Shown here: positions 50,934 to 58,907 of the stretch, in pieces
Layout of the letters: every line of letters begins with the position of its first letter
How positions within the stretch are numbered: the stretch's first letter is position 1
Source of the DNA: CAIVAT01 sp964473485
Lineage (GTDB): Bacteria; Bacteroidota; Bacteroidia; Bacteroidales; FEN-979
NCBI GenBank assembly: GCA_964473485.1
Contig: CAYYPH010000006.1
Span: forward strand, 1-64,000
Length of the DNA stretch: 64,000 nt
Direction of reading: 5' to 3'
The notes under the pieces: model-generated
Seen by the model: the letters and a program-made list of their open reading frames with translations, nothing else
Databases searched by the model: none
Told to the model about the DNA's origin: nothing
Position numbers and translations under genes: made by a program

Positions 50934-51725
50934 ATGAATCAACCCTTAGCCTATGTAAATCCACAGGCAAAAGTCGCGGCCAATGTGGTGATTGAGCCTT
51001 TCGTTTCCATCGACCGCAACGTGATCATCGAAGAAGGCACCTGGATCGGATCGAACGTAACGATCATGGAGGGTGCCCGGATCGGTAAAAACTGCAAGAT
51101 CTTTCCCGGGGCTGTCATTTCAGCCATTCCCCAGGACCTGAAGTTCGCCGGTGAAGAGACCATCGTCAAAATTGGCAACAACGTCACCATCCGCGAATTT
51201 GTGACCATCAACCGGGGAACCAAAGCCAGTTACGAGACCGTGATCGGCGACAATGCCCTTATCATGGCCTATGCCCATATCGCCCACGACTGTGTGATCG
51301 GCAACAACGTGATCATGGCAAATGCGGCCATGCTTGCCGGGCATATCGTGGTTGACGACTGGGCCATACTCGGGGGAATGACCGCGATCCACCAGTTCTG
51401 TCATATCGGGGCCCATTCCATCATTTCGGGCGGTTCGCTGGTAGCCAAAGATGTTCCGCCTTACACCAAGGCAGCCCGCAACCCGCTCTCCTATGTCGGC
51501 GTTAATTCGATCGGGTTAAGGCGTCGCGGGTTCACCACCGATACCATCAACCATATCCAGGAAATATACAGGGTTATTTTTCTTAAAGGCTACAATGTTT
51601 CGCAGGCCGTTGAGATCATTGAAGCCAAAGTTGAAGCGACCCCCGAGCGCGACGAGATCCTGTCGTTCATCGCCAACTCAAGCCGCGGTATTATGAAGGG
51701 TTACTCAAAGATCCGCGAAAAATAG
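50934..51725 (+). CDS. lpxA: Acyl-ACP--UDP-N-acetylglucosamine O-acyltransferase
   Basis: 263 residues, the first acyltransferase of lipid A synthesis. Left-handed beta-helix hexapeptide repeats (VIEPFVSIDRNVIIEEGTWIG) with the catalytic His in AYAHIAHDCVIGN and the family motif AVISAIPQDLKFAGE, followed by the helical C-terminal domain (GLRRRGFTTDTINHIQEIYRV). Directly followed by an ABC ATPase gene whose ATG comes immediately after the stop. Confidence 0.96.
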   Translation: MNQPLAYVNPQAKVAANVVIEPFVSIDRNVIIEEGTWIGSNVTIMEGARIGKNCKIFPGAVISAIPQDLKFAGEETIVKIGNNVTIREFVTINRGTKASYETVIGDNALIMAYAHIAHDCVIGNNVIMANAAMLAGHIVVDDWAILGGMTAIHQFCHIGAHSIISGGSLVAKDVPPYTKAARNPLSYVGVNSIGLRRRGFTTDTINHIQEIYRVIFLKGYNVSQAVEIIEAKVEATPERDEILSFIANSSRGIMKGYSKIREK

Positions 51726-52364
51726 ATGCAGGTCCGACTCCATGTCATCGGCAAAAAATTCAACACCGACTGGATTTTCCGAAACCTGACTTTTTCATTT
51801 GAACCAAATTCGGCCACCGCGATACTGGGCCGTAACGGGTCCGGAAAATCGACTCTCCTGCAGGTCATTGCCGGCAACATTCACCCGACCGAGGGTACGG
51901 TGGCTTACACGCTGGAAGGAAAAAATATCCCTCCTGACAGGATTTTCAGGCATATCAGCATGACGGCCCCGTACCTTGAACTGGTAGAGGATTTCACCCT
52001 GGCAGAGATGCTCCGGTTTCACTTCTCATTTAAAAAGATCCTTCCAGACCACGATCCCGATGCCCTGACGAAGATGCTCGGCTTCATTGCAGGCCGCAAC
52101 AAACAGATCCGTCAGTTCTCTTCGGGGATGAAACAAAGGCTGAAACTCCTGCTCGCCGTGATGAGCGATGTTGAACTGCTTTTGCTCGACGAGCCCACGG
52201 TGAACCTCGACAGTGCTGGTATCGCCTGGTACCATGAACTCCTGCAGCGGTATGCAGGCAACCGGACCCTGGTCATCTGCACCAATCAGCCCCAAACCGA
52301 CGCACCCGGCGTTGAATTACGACTGGAGATAGAACAGTTTAAAATCGTGACGCGTGAACCGTGA
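51726..52364 (+). CDS. ABC transporter ATP-binding protein without adjacent permease
   Basis: 212 residues with Walker A (GRNGSGKST), Q-loop region, signature FSSGMKQRLKLLLAV and Walker B (ELLLLDEPTVNLDSAG). A short CcmA-like or exporter-type ATPase. No permease is adjacent; the next gene is far away and inverted. Its last codons (VTREP, stop at 52362) are made of the GTGAACCGTGA repeat that continues downstream, so the repeat mosaic forms the 3' end of the gene. Last of the lipid A cluster; the transported substrate is unknown. Confidence 0.88.
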   Translation: MQVRLHVIGKKFNTDWIFRNLTFSFEPNSATAILGRNGSGKSTLLQVIAGNIHPTEGTVAYTLEGKNIPPDRIFRHISMTAPYLELVEDFTLAEMLRFHFSFKKILPDHDPDALTKMLGFIAGRNKQIRQFSSGMKQRLKLLLAVMSDVELLLLDEPTVNLDSAGIAWYHELLQRYAGNRTLVICTNQPQTDAPGVELRLEIEQFKIVTREP

Positions 52365-52711
52365 CACGTGACGCGTGACTCGTGACAGGGTGATTGATTG
52401 ATTGATTAATTGATTAATTGATTGAATTGCTCACATGTTCACCAGTACACCTGTTTGCAAATGAGTGATTGAGTGATTGAGTGAATGAGTGAATTGTCCC
52501 TAATCGCTAATCGCTAATCCCTGATTTTGAACTTTGACATTTGAACCGGAGCGAAGCGGAGCTCGGCGGAGCCAATTTTGAACTTTGAATTCCCCCTTCT
52601 CCCTTCTCCTTTCTCCCTTCCACAGCCCACAGCCTACGGTCCACAGTTCACGATCCTCTTCCCCCTTCTCCCCTCTCCCTTCTCCACGGCCCACAGTCCA
52701 CGGCCCACGTT
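52346..52711. repeat. Intergenic low-complexity repeat mosaic, copy B
   Basis: Same modules as 55-291, inverted. 52346-52386: CGTGACGCGTGA repeats. 52388-52430: GATTGATTAATT repeats. 52462-52495: GAGTGATTGAGTGA repeats. 52497-52522: CTAATCGC repeats. 52524-52545: TTTGAACTTTGACATTTGAA. 52546-52573: a GC-rich inserted unit (GGAGCGAAGCGGAGCTCGG). 52574-52591: AATTTTGAACTTTGAATT. 52592-52620: CTTCTCCC tract. 52621-52652: CCACAGCC tract. 52653-52685: second CTTCTCCC tract. 52686-52711: CGGCCCACAGTCCACGG tract. Fills the gap between the ABC ATPase gene and FkbM; no gene is seen in it. Confidence 0.85.
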
Positions 52712-52723
52712 TTCCCCAAGCCC

Positions 52724-53446
52724 CTAAGGGTGCGCCACGAAATAGTACTCTGAACCTGCCATGTACATGGCAGTGAATTCCTTCTCCTGCAGGGAAACGG
52801 CTTTATCGATGAACCCCTTCAGTGTAGAAACCCGCAGTCCGCATTCGGAAACCAGGAAACGGTAAACATTCTCAGGCTGCGAATTATAAAAATCGGCCGC
52901 GCCCAGTCCAAACTCAAAAATGATGACCGGTTTGCACCGACGGATGGTCTCAACACCCCCAAGCATAACCTTGTATTCGGCGCCCTCCACATCGATCTTG
53001 ATCAGATCGATCTGAATATCGGGTGTTATGAACTGGTCGAGCAACCCGGTCTTCACCGTTATCTGGTTGATCTCCACCGATTTACCGTCGTACCTGCGTC
53101 GCTTGATACCGCTGTAGGCAGGAGCATTTACGACATGCTGAAAGGAGGTCGTACCAACGGTATCGTAAAGGGCGGTATCGTGGATAACCACCGAAGGATT
53201 GCCCTGATATTTCTCTTTGAGGAATGAATACAGTTCGGGGATCGGCTCAAATCCGTACTTCACACCCTGTGGCGCTCCCTTGATCATAAGGTCGAGGATC
53301 TCGCCCTTGTGGCAACCGATATCGATGCAGTTTGAACCGGGTTTCAGGCTTTTTTCGATGATCTTCCTGGTGTAGGCATCATATTTCTGGTTTCTGGTTA
53401 CCGAAATATGACATAGGGAGAGGCAGCGTTTCAGGAATTGTTTCAT
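52724..53446 (-). CDS. FkbM family methyltransferase
   Basis: 240 residues. The SAM-binding motif SNCIDIGCHKGEILDLMI, the IDLIKIDVEGAEYKVMLGG motif and the FEFGLGAADFY segment place it in the FkbM family, whose members methylate hydroxyls of sugars or other small molecules. In this window a polysaccharide substrate is likely, given the nearby surface-glycan genes. Single-gene unit on the minus strand with a -7 box at 53479-53486. Its end lies close to the repeat mosaic. Confidence 0.9.
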   Translation of the reverse strand: MKQFLKRCLSLCHISVTRNQKYDAYTRKIIEKSLKPGSNCIDIGCHKGEILDLMIKGAPQGVKYGFEPIPELYSFLKEKYQGNPSVVIHDTALYDTVGTTSFQHVVNAPAYSGIKRRRYDGKSVEINQITVKTGLLDQFITPDIQIDLIKIDVEGAEYKVMLGGVETIRRCKPVIIFEFGLGAADFYNSQPENVYRFLVSECGLRVSTLKGFIDKAVSLQEKEFTAMYMAGSEYYFVAHP

Positions 53447-53478
53447 CAGCCGGTCAGAGGATCATCAATAATTCCAGG

Positions 53479-53486
53479 CAAAAATA
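53479..53486 (-). promoter_or_regulatory. -7 promoter box (minus-strand TATTTTTG) of the FkbM gene
   Basis: CAAAAATA on the plus strand reads TATTTTTG on the minus strand, 33 nt before the ATG at 53446. Confidence 0.45.
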
Positions 53487-53629
53487 AAACATTTCGCGCA
53501 AACGGTGGCATCGGCAGGGATTTTTCTTCAAACCGGCAACATAACACAACAGGGTCCGCATCGTTGCATCCTTGTGCGAACGGGTTGTTAGCATTATCAG
53601 GCCGCTGGAAAATGGTTTTCCCAAAGTGG

Positions 53630-53658
53630 TTGTAATTCAAAAAAAAATTCTACCTTTG
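53630..53658 (+). promoter_or_regulatory. Promoter of efp (TTG and TACCTTTG)
   Basis: TTG at 53630-53632 and TACCTTTG at 53651-53658 are 21 nt apart start to start, the best match in this window to the Bacteroidota -33/-7 promoter. The leader to the ATG at 53693 would be about 30 nt. Confidence 0.65.
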
Positions 53659-53692
53659 CACTCCCTTAAAAATCAATACTTAATACTTATCT

Positions 53693-54259
53693 ATGGCTAC
53701 AACAGCAGATATCAGGAATGGTCTGGTGATAGAATTCAACAACGACCTTTTCAGCATTGTCGAATTCCAGCATGTCAAGCCGGGCAAGGGTCCCGCGTTT
53801 ATACGTACGAAACTGAAAAGCCTGAAGACAGGCCGCGTTATCGCCAACACATTCGATTCGGGTGTAAAGATCGATGTGGCCAGGGTTGAACGGAGAAAAT
53901 ACCAGTTTCTCTATAAAGACGACTCAGGATATCATTTCATGAATGCCGAAAACTTCGAGCAGATCTACATCGCAGAGGATCTGATCAATGCTCCCCAGTT
54001 TCTCAAGGAGGGCCAGGAGGTCGAAATCCTTTTCCACGCCGACACCGAAACCGCCCTCACCTGTGAACTGCCTCCTTTCGTCACCCTGAAGATCACCTAC
54101 ACCGAACCCGGCATGCGCGGAAACACGGCCACCAACACCCTGAAAGACTGCACCGTTGAAACCGGGGCGATCGTGAAGGTTCCGCTGTTCATCGATACCG
54201 GTGAACTGATCAAAGTCGACACCCGTACCGGCGACTACTCCGAACGGGTCAAGGCCTGA
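53693..54259 (+). CDS. efp: Elongation factor P
   Basis: 188 residues with the three beta-barrel OB/KOW domains of EF-P. It helps ribosomes through polyproline stretches. Conserved segments: DIRNGLVIEFNNDLFSIVEFQHVKPGKGPAF with the loop Lys that may be modified, FDSGVKIDVARVERRKYQFLY, and TGDYSERVKA at the end. Notably the window encodes several Pro-rich secreted proteins. Followed after 61 nt by an LpxD-like gene. Confidence 0.97.
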   Translation: MATTADIRNGLVIEFNNDLFSIVEFQHVKPGKGPAFIRTKLKSLKTGRVIANTFDSGVKIDVARVERRKYQFLYKDDSGYHFMNAENFEQIYIAEDLINAPQFLKEGQEVEILFHADTETALTCELPPFVTLKITYTEPGMRGNTATNTLKDCTVETGAIVKVPLFIDTGELIKVDTRTGDYSERVKA

Positions 54260-54320
54260 TCTACCGTATTTTGTTTTTCAATTCGATGTATTTCCTGGCA
54301 TCCTATCGCATAAAATAAAT

Positions 54321-55235
54321 ATGAAATTCCCCTCGCCACTGACCCTCGCCGAGATCGCTTCCTGGGTAAAGGCTGAAATGATCGGCGAACCCGGCTTTCC
54401 GGTCACCGGCATCAATGAAATCCACATGGTCGAAACCGGCGACCTGACCTTTGTTGATCATCCGAAATACTACAGCAAGGCGCTTAATTCGGCCGCAACC
54501 ACGATCATTATAAACAAGAAGGTCGATTGCCCCGATGGCAAAGCCCTTCTGATCTGTGAAAAACCTTTTGACGCTTACGTGTCGCTGGCCACCCGGTTCC
54601 GTCCCTTCGAACCTTCGGGTTCCATGATCAGCGCGAGCGCCGAGATCGGTGAAGGTACCGTGATACAACCCGGGGCATTCGTCGGGAACCATGTGAAGAT
54701 CGGCCGCAACTGCATCATACATGCCAATGCCGCTATTTACGATCACTCGGTTATTGGCGACCAGGTGATCATCCACTCGGGAGCCGTAATCGGGGCCGAT
54801 GCATTTTATTTCCAGCGTCGCCCCGAGGGGTGGAAAAAGATGGAATCCTGCGGCCGCGTCGTCATAGGTGATCATGTGGAGATCGGAGCCGCCACCACCA
54901 TCGATAAGGGAGTCTCCGGCGACACGACCATTTCATCCGGCGCCAAACTCGATAATCATATCCAGATCGGGCACGATACATTCATCGGCAGGAACTGCCT
55001 GATCGGGGCACACTGTGCCATCGCCGGCGTCACCCGGATTGAGGAAGACGTTATTTTATGGGCAAGGGTTTCCGTCAACAAAGATCTTGTGATAGGAAAA
55101 AAGGCCGTGGTGCTGGCCATGTCGGGGGTCGACAAATCGCTCGAAGGCGGTAAAACCTATTGGGGAGTGCCGGCCGATGATCCGAGGAAGAAATGGCGCG
55201 AACTGGCCATTTTAAGACAACTGGCCCAGAGATAA
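54321..55235 (+). CDS. Second LpxD-like hexapeptide acyltransferase
   Basis: 304 residues, a paralog of LpxD: N-terminal uridine-binding-like domain (LTLAEIASWVKAEMIGEP, DLTFVDHPKYYSKALNSA) and a left-handed beta-helix (AEIGEGTVIQPGAFVGNHV, HIQIGHDTFIGRNCLIG). It is shorter than LpxD at 48507 and lacks the long C-terminal helix; instead it ends WGVPADDPRKKWRELAILRQL. The catalytic His position is kept (IQIGHD). In Bacteroidota this gene often follows efp. It may acylate lipid A or another UDP-sugar. Confidence 0.85.
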   Translation: MKFPSPLTLAEIASWVKAEMIGEPGFPVTGINEIHMVETGDLTFVDHPKYYSKALNSAATTIIINKKVDCPDGKALLICEKPFDAYVSLATRFRPFEPSGSMISASAEIGEGTVIQPGAFVGNHVKIGRNCIIHANAAIYDHSVIGDQVIIHSGAVIGADAFYFQRRPEGWKKMESCGRVVIGDHVEIGAATTIDKGVSGDTTISSGAKLDNHIQIGHDTFIGRNCLIGAHCAIAGVTRIEEDVILWARVSVNKDLVIGKKAVVLAMSGVDKSLEGGKTYWGVPADDPRKKWRELAILRQLAQR

Positions 55236-55248
55236 CCCTGAATTTCTG

Positions 55249-55357
55249 CTCACCCGTTCACCAGTTCACCATGACGCTGAGACGGGTTTGAAACCCCTCT
55301 CTACATTGGACGTCGGAATCCCGTTCACCTGTTTACCCGTTCACCCTTCTCCCCTTC
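55249..55357. repeat. GTTCACC-type repeats around a copy of the 29-nt palindrome
   Basis: Repeated CCCGTTCACC/CAGTTCACC units (55249-55272 and 55320-55349) flank an imperfect copy of the palindrome (55276-55304, 26 of 29 matches to 18921-18949). A CTTCTCCCC tract follows. The right part encodes the last residues of the O-antigen ligase gene (GEKGERVNR). Confidence 0.75.
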
Positions 55358-56824
55358 ATCCTGCCGCTGACGTGTAAACAGATCAAGGGCTACAATGGCG
55401 GCAATAAACCCCCAGAACGGCACCGAAGCCTTGTCGGAATCGAGAAAATTATTCATGGTTCCGTGAAAAAAGTAGGTCATCAGTGACAGAAGCAGCGACA
55501 ACGCAAGAATCCTCGTCTTTTTATCGCGGGCTCGCTTGTAAACCTTAACACCTGTATAGGTAGCGGTGATCACCACCGCCAAAACCAGCAACATACCCGG
55601 AAGTCCCTGTTCAGCAAGAGGGCCGATATACTCACTGTGTGCATTTCCCTGATCCCCGGCATTGGTGCTTATCAGCGTTTTCTCTTCCGCACGCTGGAAC
55701 GGGGCGTATTCAAACTGGTAGGTTCCCGGTCCGAAACCGAAAACCGGCCGTTCATCGAACATACGGAATGCCGACTGCCAGCGGTTGATACGCTCCAGAT
55801 TGGAATTGTCGGTGGATATATTGGAGATGGAGCGGAAATGTTCTACGAAGTTGGCCGATGGTCCCTGGGTGTTCTTCTCAAGCCGGTCGAGAATTTCAAA
55901 CGAAAAGATGTACAGGAAGATACCGACGAGTATCGACACGGATAACAGCCATTTAAATTTGATTTTGAGTGCCAGGATCATGAAAACCCCGAAGGCAAAA
56001 CCCAGGCTGAGCCAGGCCGCACGGCTGTAAGATAAGATGGTGGCCAGGATCAGTATGCCCAATACCACTGCTGACAAGAACCGCATGGTGAGAGAGTTGT
56101 CCGGGGTGAATAAAAACCCGATCATGATGGGAATGAACAACGCCAGGACGACCCCGTAGGCTGTATGATCGTTGTAAAACGGTTCCATGACCCAGTGGCC
56201 TGCCCTTTCGTTGAACCCCCAGAGGGAATGATGGTAGATGGTATAGCCGATCACCACTAGCAACGCAATAACATAAAGCCAGGCAAACACCGTGATGTTC
56301 GACCGTTTCCTAAAGAGCTGAACCCCCAGGAAATAGAAAGGAATGACAAACCAGAGCCGGGCCAGCAGGTGTTTGAAGGATACCAGCGGCATATCGCTGG
56401 TGATGCTGGTGATCAGCATCCACGAAAGCTGAAGCAGGATCACCAGCGACATCGGGTGAAACCACAACCTCCGGTCAAAATCGTGATCGTAACAAATCTT
56501 GATCACGAACATCAGCAGGACTCCGAACATCAAAGGCTCCGAAGGGATGGAGATCCCCACATTGAACTCGAATTGCCTGAAATTGATCGCCAGCGGGGTG
56601 ACCAGCGTGATGAGCATCAGTACCAGGTCGAGCCGGTAGAAATAGAGGTAAAGGATAATCAGGAACAAGGGAAGCAGGAGCATATAGTAAATCTCCCGGT
56701 AAACGAGATAGCAGTTCACCCCGATAAAAAGGAAGCTCAGCGCATAAAGCAGACTGATCCTCCGGTTCTCCCCGAGAAGATAACTTTTCAGGACCTCTAT
56801 GCTATCGGCTATTCTTTCCTTCAT
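55325..56824 (-). CDS. O-antigen ligase/polymerase family membrane protein
   Basis: 499 residues with about 10-12 membrane helices and the Wzy_C-type motif region (TILSYSRAAWLSLGFAFGVFMIL) and a large periplasmic loop (FGFGPGTYQFEYAPFQRAEE, AHSEYIGPLAEQGLPG). It either polymerises repeat units (Wzy) or ligates glycan to lipid A (WaaL). The tail (QRQDEGEKGERVNR) is encoded by an intergenic repeat tract and is probably not part of the fold. Last in the flippase-Wzz-Wzz operon; its ATG overlaps the upstream stop by 1 nt. Confidence 0.88.
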   Translation of the reverse strand: MKERIADSIEVLKSYLLGENRRISLLYALSFLFIGVNCYLVYREIYYMLLLPLFLIILYLYFYRLDLVLMLITLVTPLAINFRQFEFNVGISIPSEPLMFGVLLMFVIKICYDHDFDRRLWFHPMSLVILLQLSWMLITSITSDMPLVSFKHLLARLWFVIPFYFLGVQLFRKRSNITVFAWLYVIALLVVIGYTIYHHSLWGFNERAGHWVMEPFYNDHTAYGVVLALFIPIMIGFLFTPDNSLTMRFLSAVVLGILILATILSYSRAAWLSLGFAFGVFMILALKIKFKWLLSVSILVGIFLYIFSFEILDRLEKNTQGPSANFVEHFRSISNISTDNSNLERINRWQSAFRMFDERPVFGFGPGTYQFEYAPFQRAEEKTLISTNAGDQGNAHSEYIGPLAEQGLPGMLLVLAVVITATYTGVKVYKRARDKKTRILALSLLLSLMTYFFHGTMNNFLDSDKASVPFWGFIAAIVALDLFTRQRQDEGEKGERVNR

Positions 56825-57780
56825 TATTCTCCGGGAATGATGCTTCCGAACTTTTTGCGTTCGATCACGCCGATGATAAGAACAGCCATGAAGAGTGCAG
56901 CCAGGGTGCTGAACGATACGATCAGCCAGCGGATCGGGTAACTTTTCTTGTCCGGTACATAAGGTTTGCTCAAAACATTCACATAGGTGTAGTTGCGGTT
57001 ATAATCGAGCAAAGCCCTGTCGGCATCCAGCTTCATGGTGCTGTAGGCATCCGACTCGGAACGGATCATCTCCGAAAGCATAAGCATCTCTCCGCCTTTT
57101 TCCTCCAGGTTCTTTTTAAGGGCCTTCGCTTCGGCCGACCGCACCGATCCGCCCCCCGTACTTAGATAGGCCCGCATGACTTCGCGGGTCTGCGCCTGGT
57201 ACTCCAGTATCCCGTATTTCATTCCCAGATCAATGGCCCGGTTCTTCAGCGAATCCATGTACCCTTTTTTTACGCCCATAATGTAATTGTAGTTGACCAC
57301 CACCTCTCCGAACTTCTCCTTGTGCATGGCACGGATCTTCGAATTATAGGCATCCAGCATGGCATTGATCAGGTCGCGCGCCATCATCGGATCGTGGTCG
57401 AGAACCTCAATCTCGACAGCGCCGAAGGGTGTTTTGTTGACGTGAACCTTCTGGCTGTACTCCCATACAAGGGTACTCTCAAAGTGCTTGTACGACGAGT
57501 CGATCCCCCAATGCCGGGCAAGGTTGAACTTTTTCACCAGCGAATCCCTGATTTCGCGCGACTGAAATATCTGGACGCTCTGCTCCGTCTCGCTTTCGTC
57601 ACTGTAAGGTGAAATATTCGAAGGATAAAGCACACAGTTCGACTTGTAGAGCGGGGTGATAAAAATCGGGCTTGAGAAAAGGGCCGACAGAAGAACAGCC
57701 GCCACAACGACTACGGCCAGTTGGATCTTCCATTTGATCACAATCTCAATAATGCTATGACTGTTAAAAAACTGCTTCAT
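56824..57780 (-). CDS. Wzz-type chain-length determinant protein 2
   Basis: 318 residues with two membrane helices (about residues 15-40 and 275-300) flanking a periplasmic coiled-coil region, the layout of Wzz polysaccharide co-polymerases (FSSPIFITPLYKSNCVLYP near the first helix; PDKKSYPIRWLIVSFSTLAALFM at the second). It sets the length of surface glycan chains. Paralogous to the gene just upstream, 10 nt away; both lack a C-terminal tyrosine kinase. Confidence 0.85.
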   Translation of the reverse strand: MKQFFNSHSIIEIVIKWKIQLAVVVVAAVLLSALFSSPIFITPLYKSNCVLYPSNISPYSDESETEQSVQIFQSREIRDSLVKKFNLARHWGIDSSYKHFESTLVWEYSQKVHVNKTPFGAVEIEVLDHDPMMARDLINAMLDAYNSKIRAMHKEKFGEVVVNYNYIMGVKKGYMDSLKNRAIDLGMKYGILEYQAQTREVMRAYLSTGGGSVRSAEAKALKKNLEEKGGEMLMLSEMIRSESDAYSTMKLDADRALLDYNRNYTYVNVLSKPYVPDKKSYPIRWLIVSFSTLAALFMAVLIIGVIERKKFGSIIPGE

Positions 57781-57790
57781 CGCTTCGGGT

Positions 57791-58840
57791 TTAGATGGAT
57801 TGACCTAATTGAAATTTCTTGTGTTTGTTGTAATCACGGATCTTTTCGGAAATCATGATCACGATGATGGTGAGAAAGAGCGCCGAGATGGTCGAAACCA
57901 GGATGATCAGCCACCGGATGGGGTACGATTTCTTCTCTGCCTTGTAAGCATCGCTGACGATGAATTTCTGGGGAAGATTTTCCTCAGCATCCACCTTGGC
58001 CTGCTTGTATTTGGTTTCGAGCAGAATCAACTGCTCTGTCTTGAATTCAAGGGCATTTTTAAGGGCCATATAAATACCGCCATAGCGGCCCAGCACGTCC
58101 AGTTTTTTCTGCAGGGCTGCCTGCGCCGCGCGATTCCCGTTCATCAGGGCAATGGCGTGCTGCTGGTTCAGCACCTGCGACTGGTATTCCACATCGTTCA
58201 CGCCGAGTCCTCCGAGAATAACCAGCGAGTCGACGATCTTGTCCTTCTCCTCTTTCAGCGCCATGTATTCTGCCTCCACCACCTGGAACCCCTTGACGGA
58301 ACGTTGCCTCATCATTTCATTCTTGGTTGAGTCGAGCAACGAGGCAATGGTGTTGGCAATGTCGGCCGCGGTCTGGGGATCCTTATCATAAACGGTAATC
58401 TGAACCGCCATGAACTCGGTGCGTCTGAAGTTGATGTTATTCTCATATTCCTTGTACAAACCCGAATACTTGTATTTGGAAGTGCTGTCGAAACCGTAGT
58501 GCGACATCAGGTTGAACTGGCTGATGATCCGGTCGCGGATCTTGTTCGAGTTCAAAATCTGAAGCAACTGCTCAGCCTGGTCATCCTCGCCGAATGCAGT
58601 GATATCCTGTTCGTCCGTGGCCTGTTCGGTGAGCAGCGAACGCGAAGTGGAACTGCTCGTGGCGGGGAACATGATCACCGTTGATTTAAACTTCGGGGTA
58701 ATGAACCACGGACACGAAAAAAACCATGAACCCACAAGCGCCACCAGCATGATGATGAACAGTGGTTTTCGCCATTTGTAGAGAAAGATGACGAGATTGG
58801 AGGAATCGAAATCTTCTCCGCGATTGTTTACGTTGGTCAT
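57791..58840 (-). CDS. Wzz-type chain-length determinant protein 1
   Basis: 349 residues from the ATG at 58840; the in-frame TTG at 58906 adds 22 residues with no domain value. It has the same layout as the next gene: first helix (LFIIMLVALVGSWFFS), WFITPKFKSTVIMFPAT, coiled-coil region, and a second helix after EKKSYPIRWLIILVSTISALF. A Gln/Glu/Asp-rich insertion (LLTEQATDEQDITAFGEDDQ) is specific to this copy. Two tandem Wzz proteins may control different chain lengths or form a mixed complex. Confidence 0.85.
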   Translation of the reverse strand: MTNVNNRGEDFDSSNLVIFLYKWRKPLFIIMLVALVGSWFFSCPWFITPKFKSTVIMFPATSSSTSRSLLTEQATDEQDITAFGEDDQAEQLLQILNSNKIRDRIISQFNLMSHYGFDSTSKYKYSGLYKEYENNINFRRTEFMAVQITVYDKDPQTAADIANTIASLLDSTKNEMMRQRSVKGFQVVEAEYMALKEEKDKIVDSLVILGGLGVNDVEYQSQVLNQQHAIALMNGNRAAQAALQKKLDVLGRYGGIYMALKNALEFKTEQLILLETKYKQAKVDAEENLPQKFIVSDAYKAEKKSYPIRWLIILVSTISALFLTIIVIMISEKIRDYNKHKKFQLGQSI

Positions 58841-58863
58841 AAACTGAAAATCATATGAATTGC

Positions 58864-58871
58864 CAAAAGTA
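58864..58871 (-). promoter_or_regulatory. -7 promoter box (minus-strand TACTTTTG) of the Wzz genes
   Basis: CAAAAGTA on the plus strand reads TACTTTTG on the minus strand, 24 nt before the Wzz-1 ATG, in the 67-nt gap after the flippase gene. It could give an internal operon promoter. Confidence 0.45.
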
Positions 58872-58907
58872 GGGATTTTTACGGAATCCGCAAAAGTCTG
58901 CCGCAAA

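Noticed and set aside
52585..52776. ORF of 63 residues across the repeat mosaic
   Set aside because: Its translation is only Ser/Pro/His-rich repeat text (FSLLLSPFHSP-like).
53438..53640. Small ORFs of about 65 residues on both strands in the gap before efp
   Set aside because: They overlap each other and the FkbM start, lack a -7 box in the right place and show no domain.
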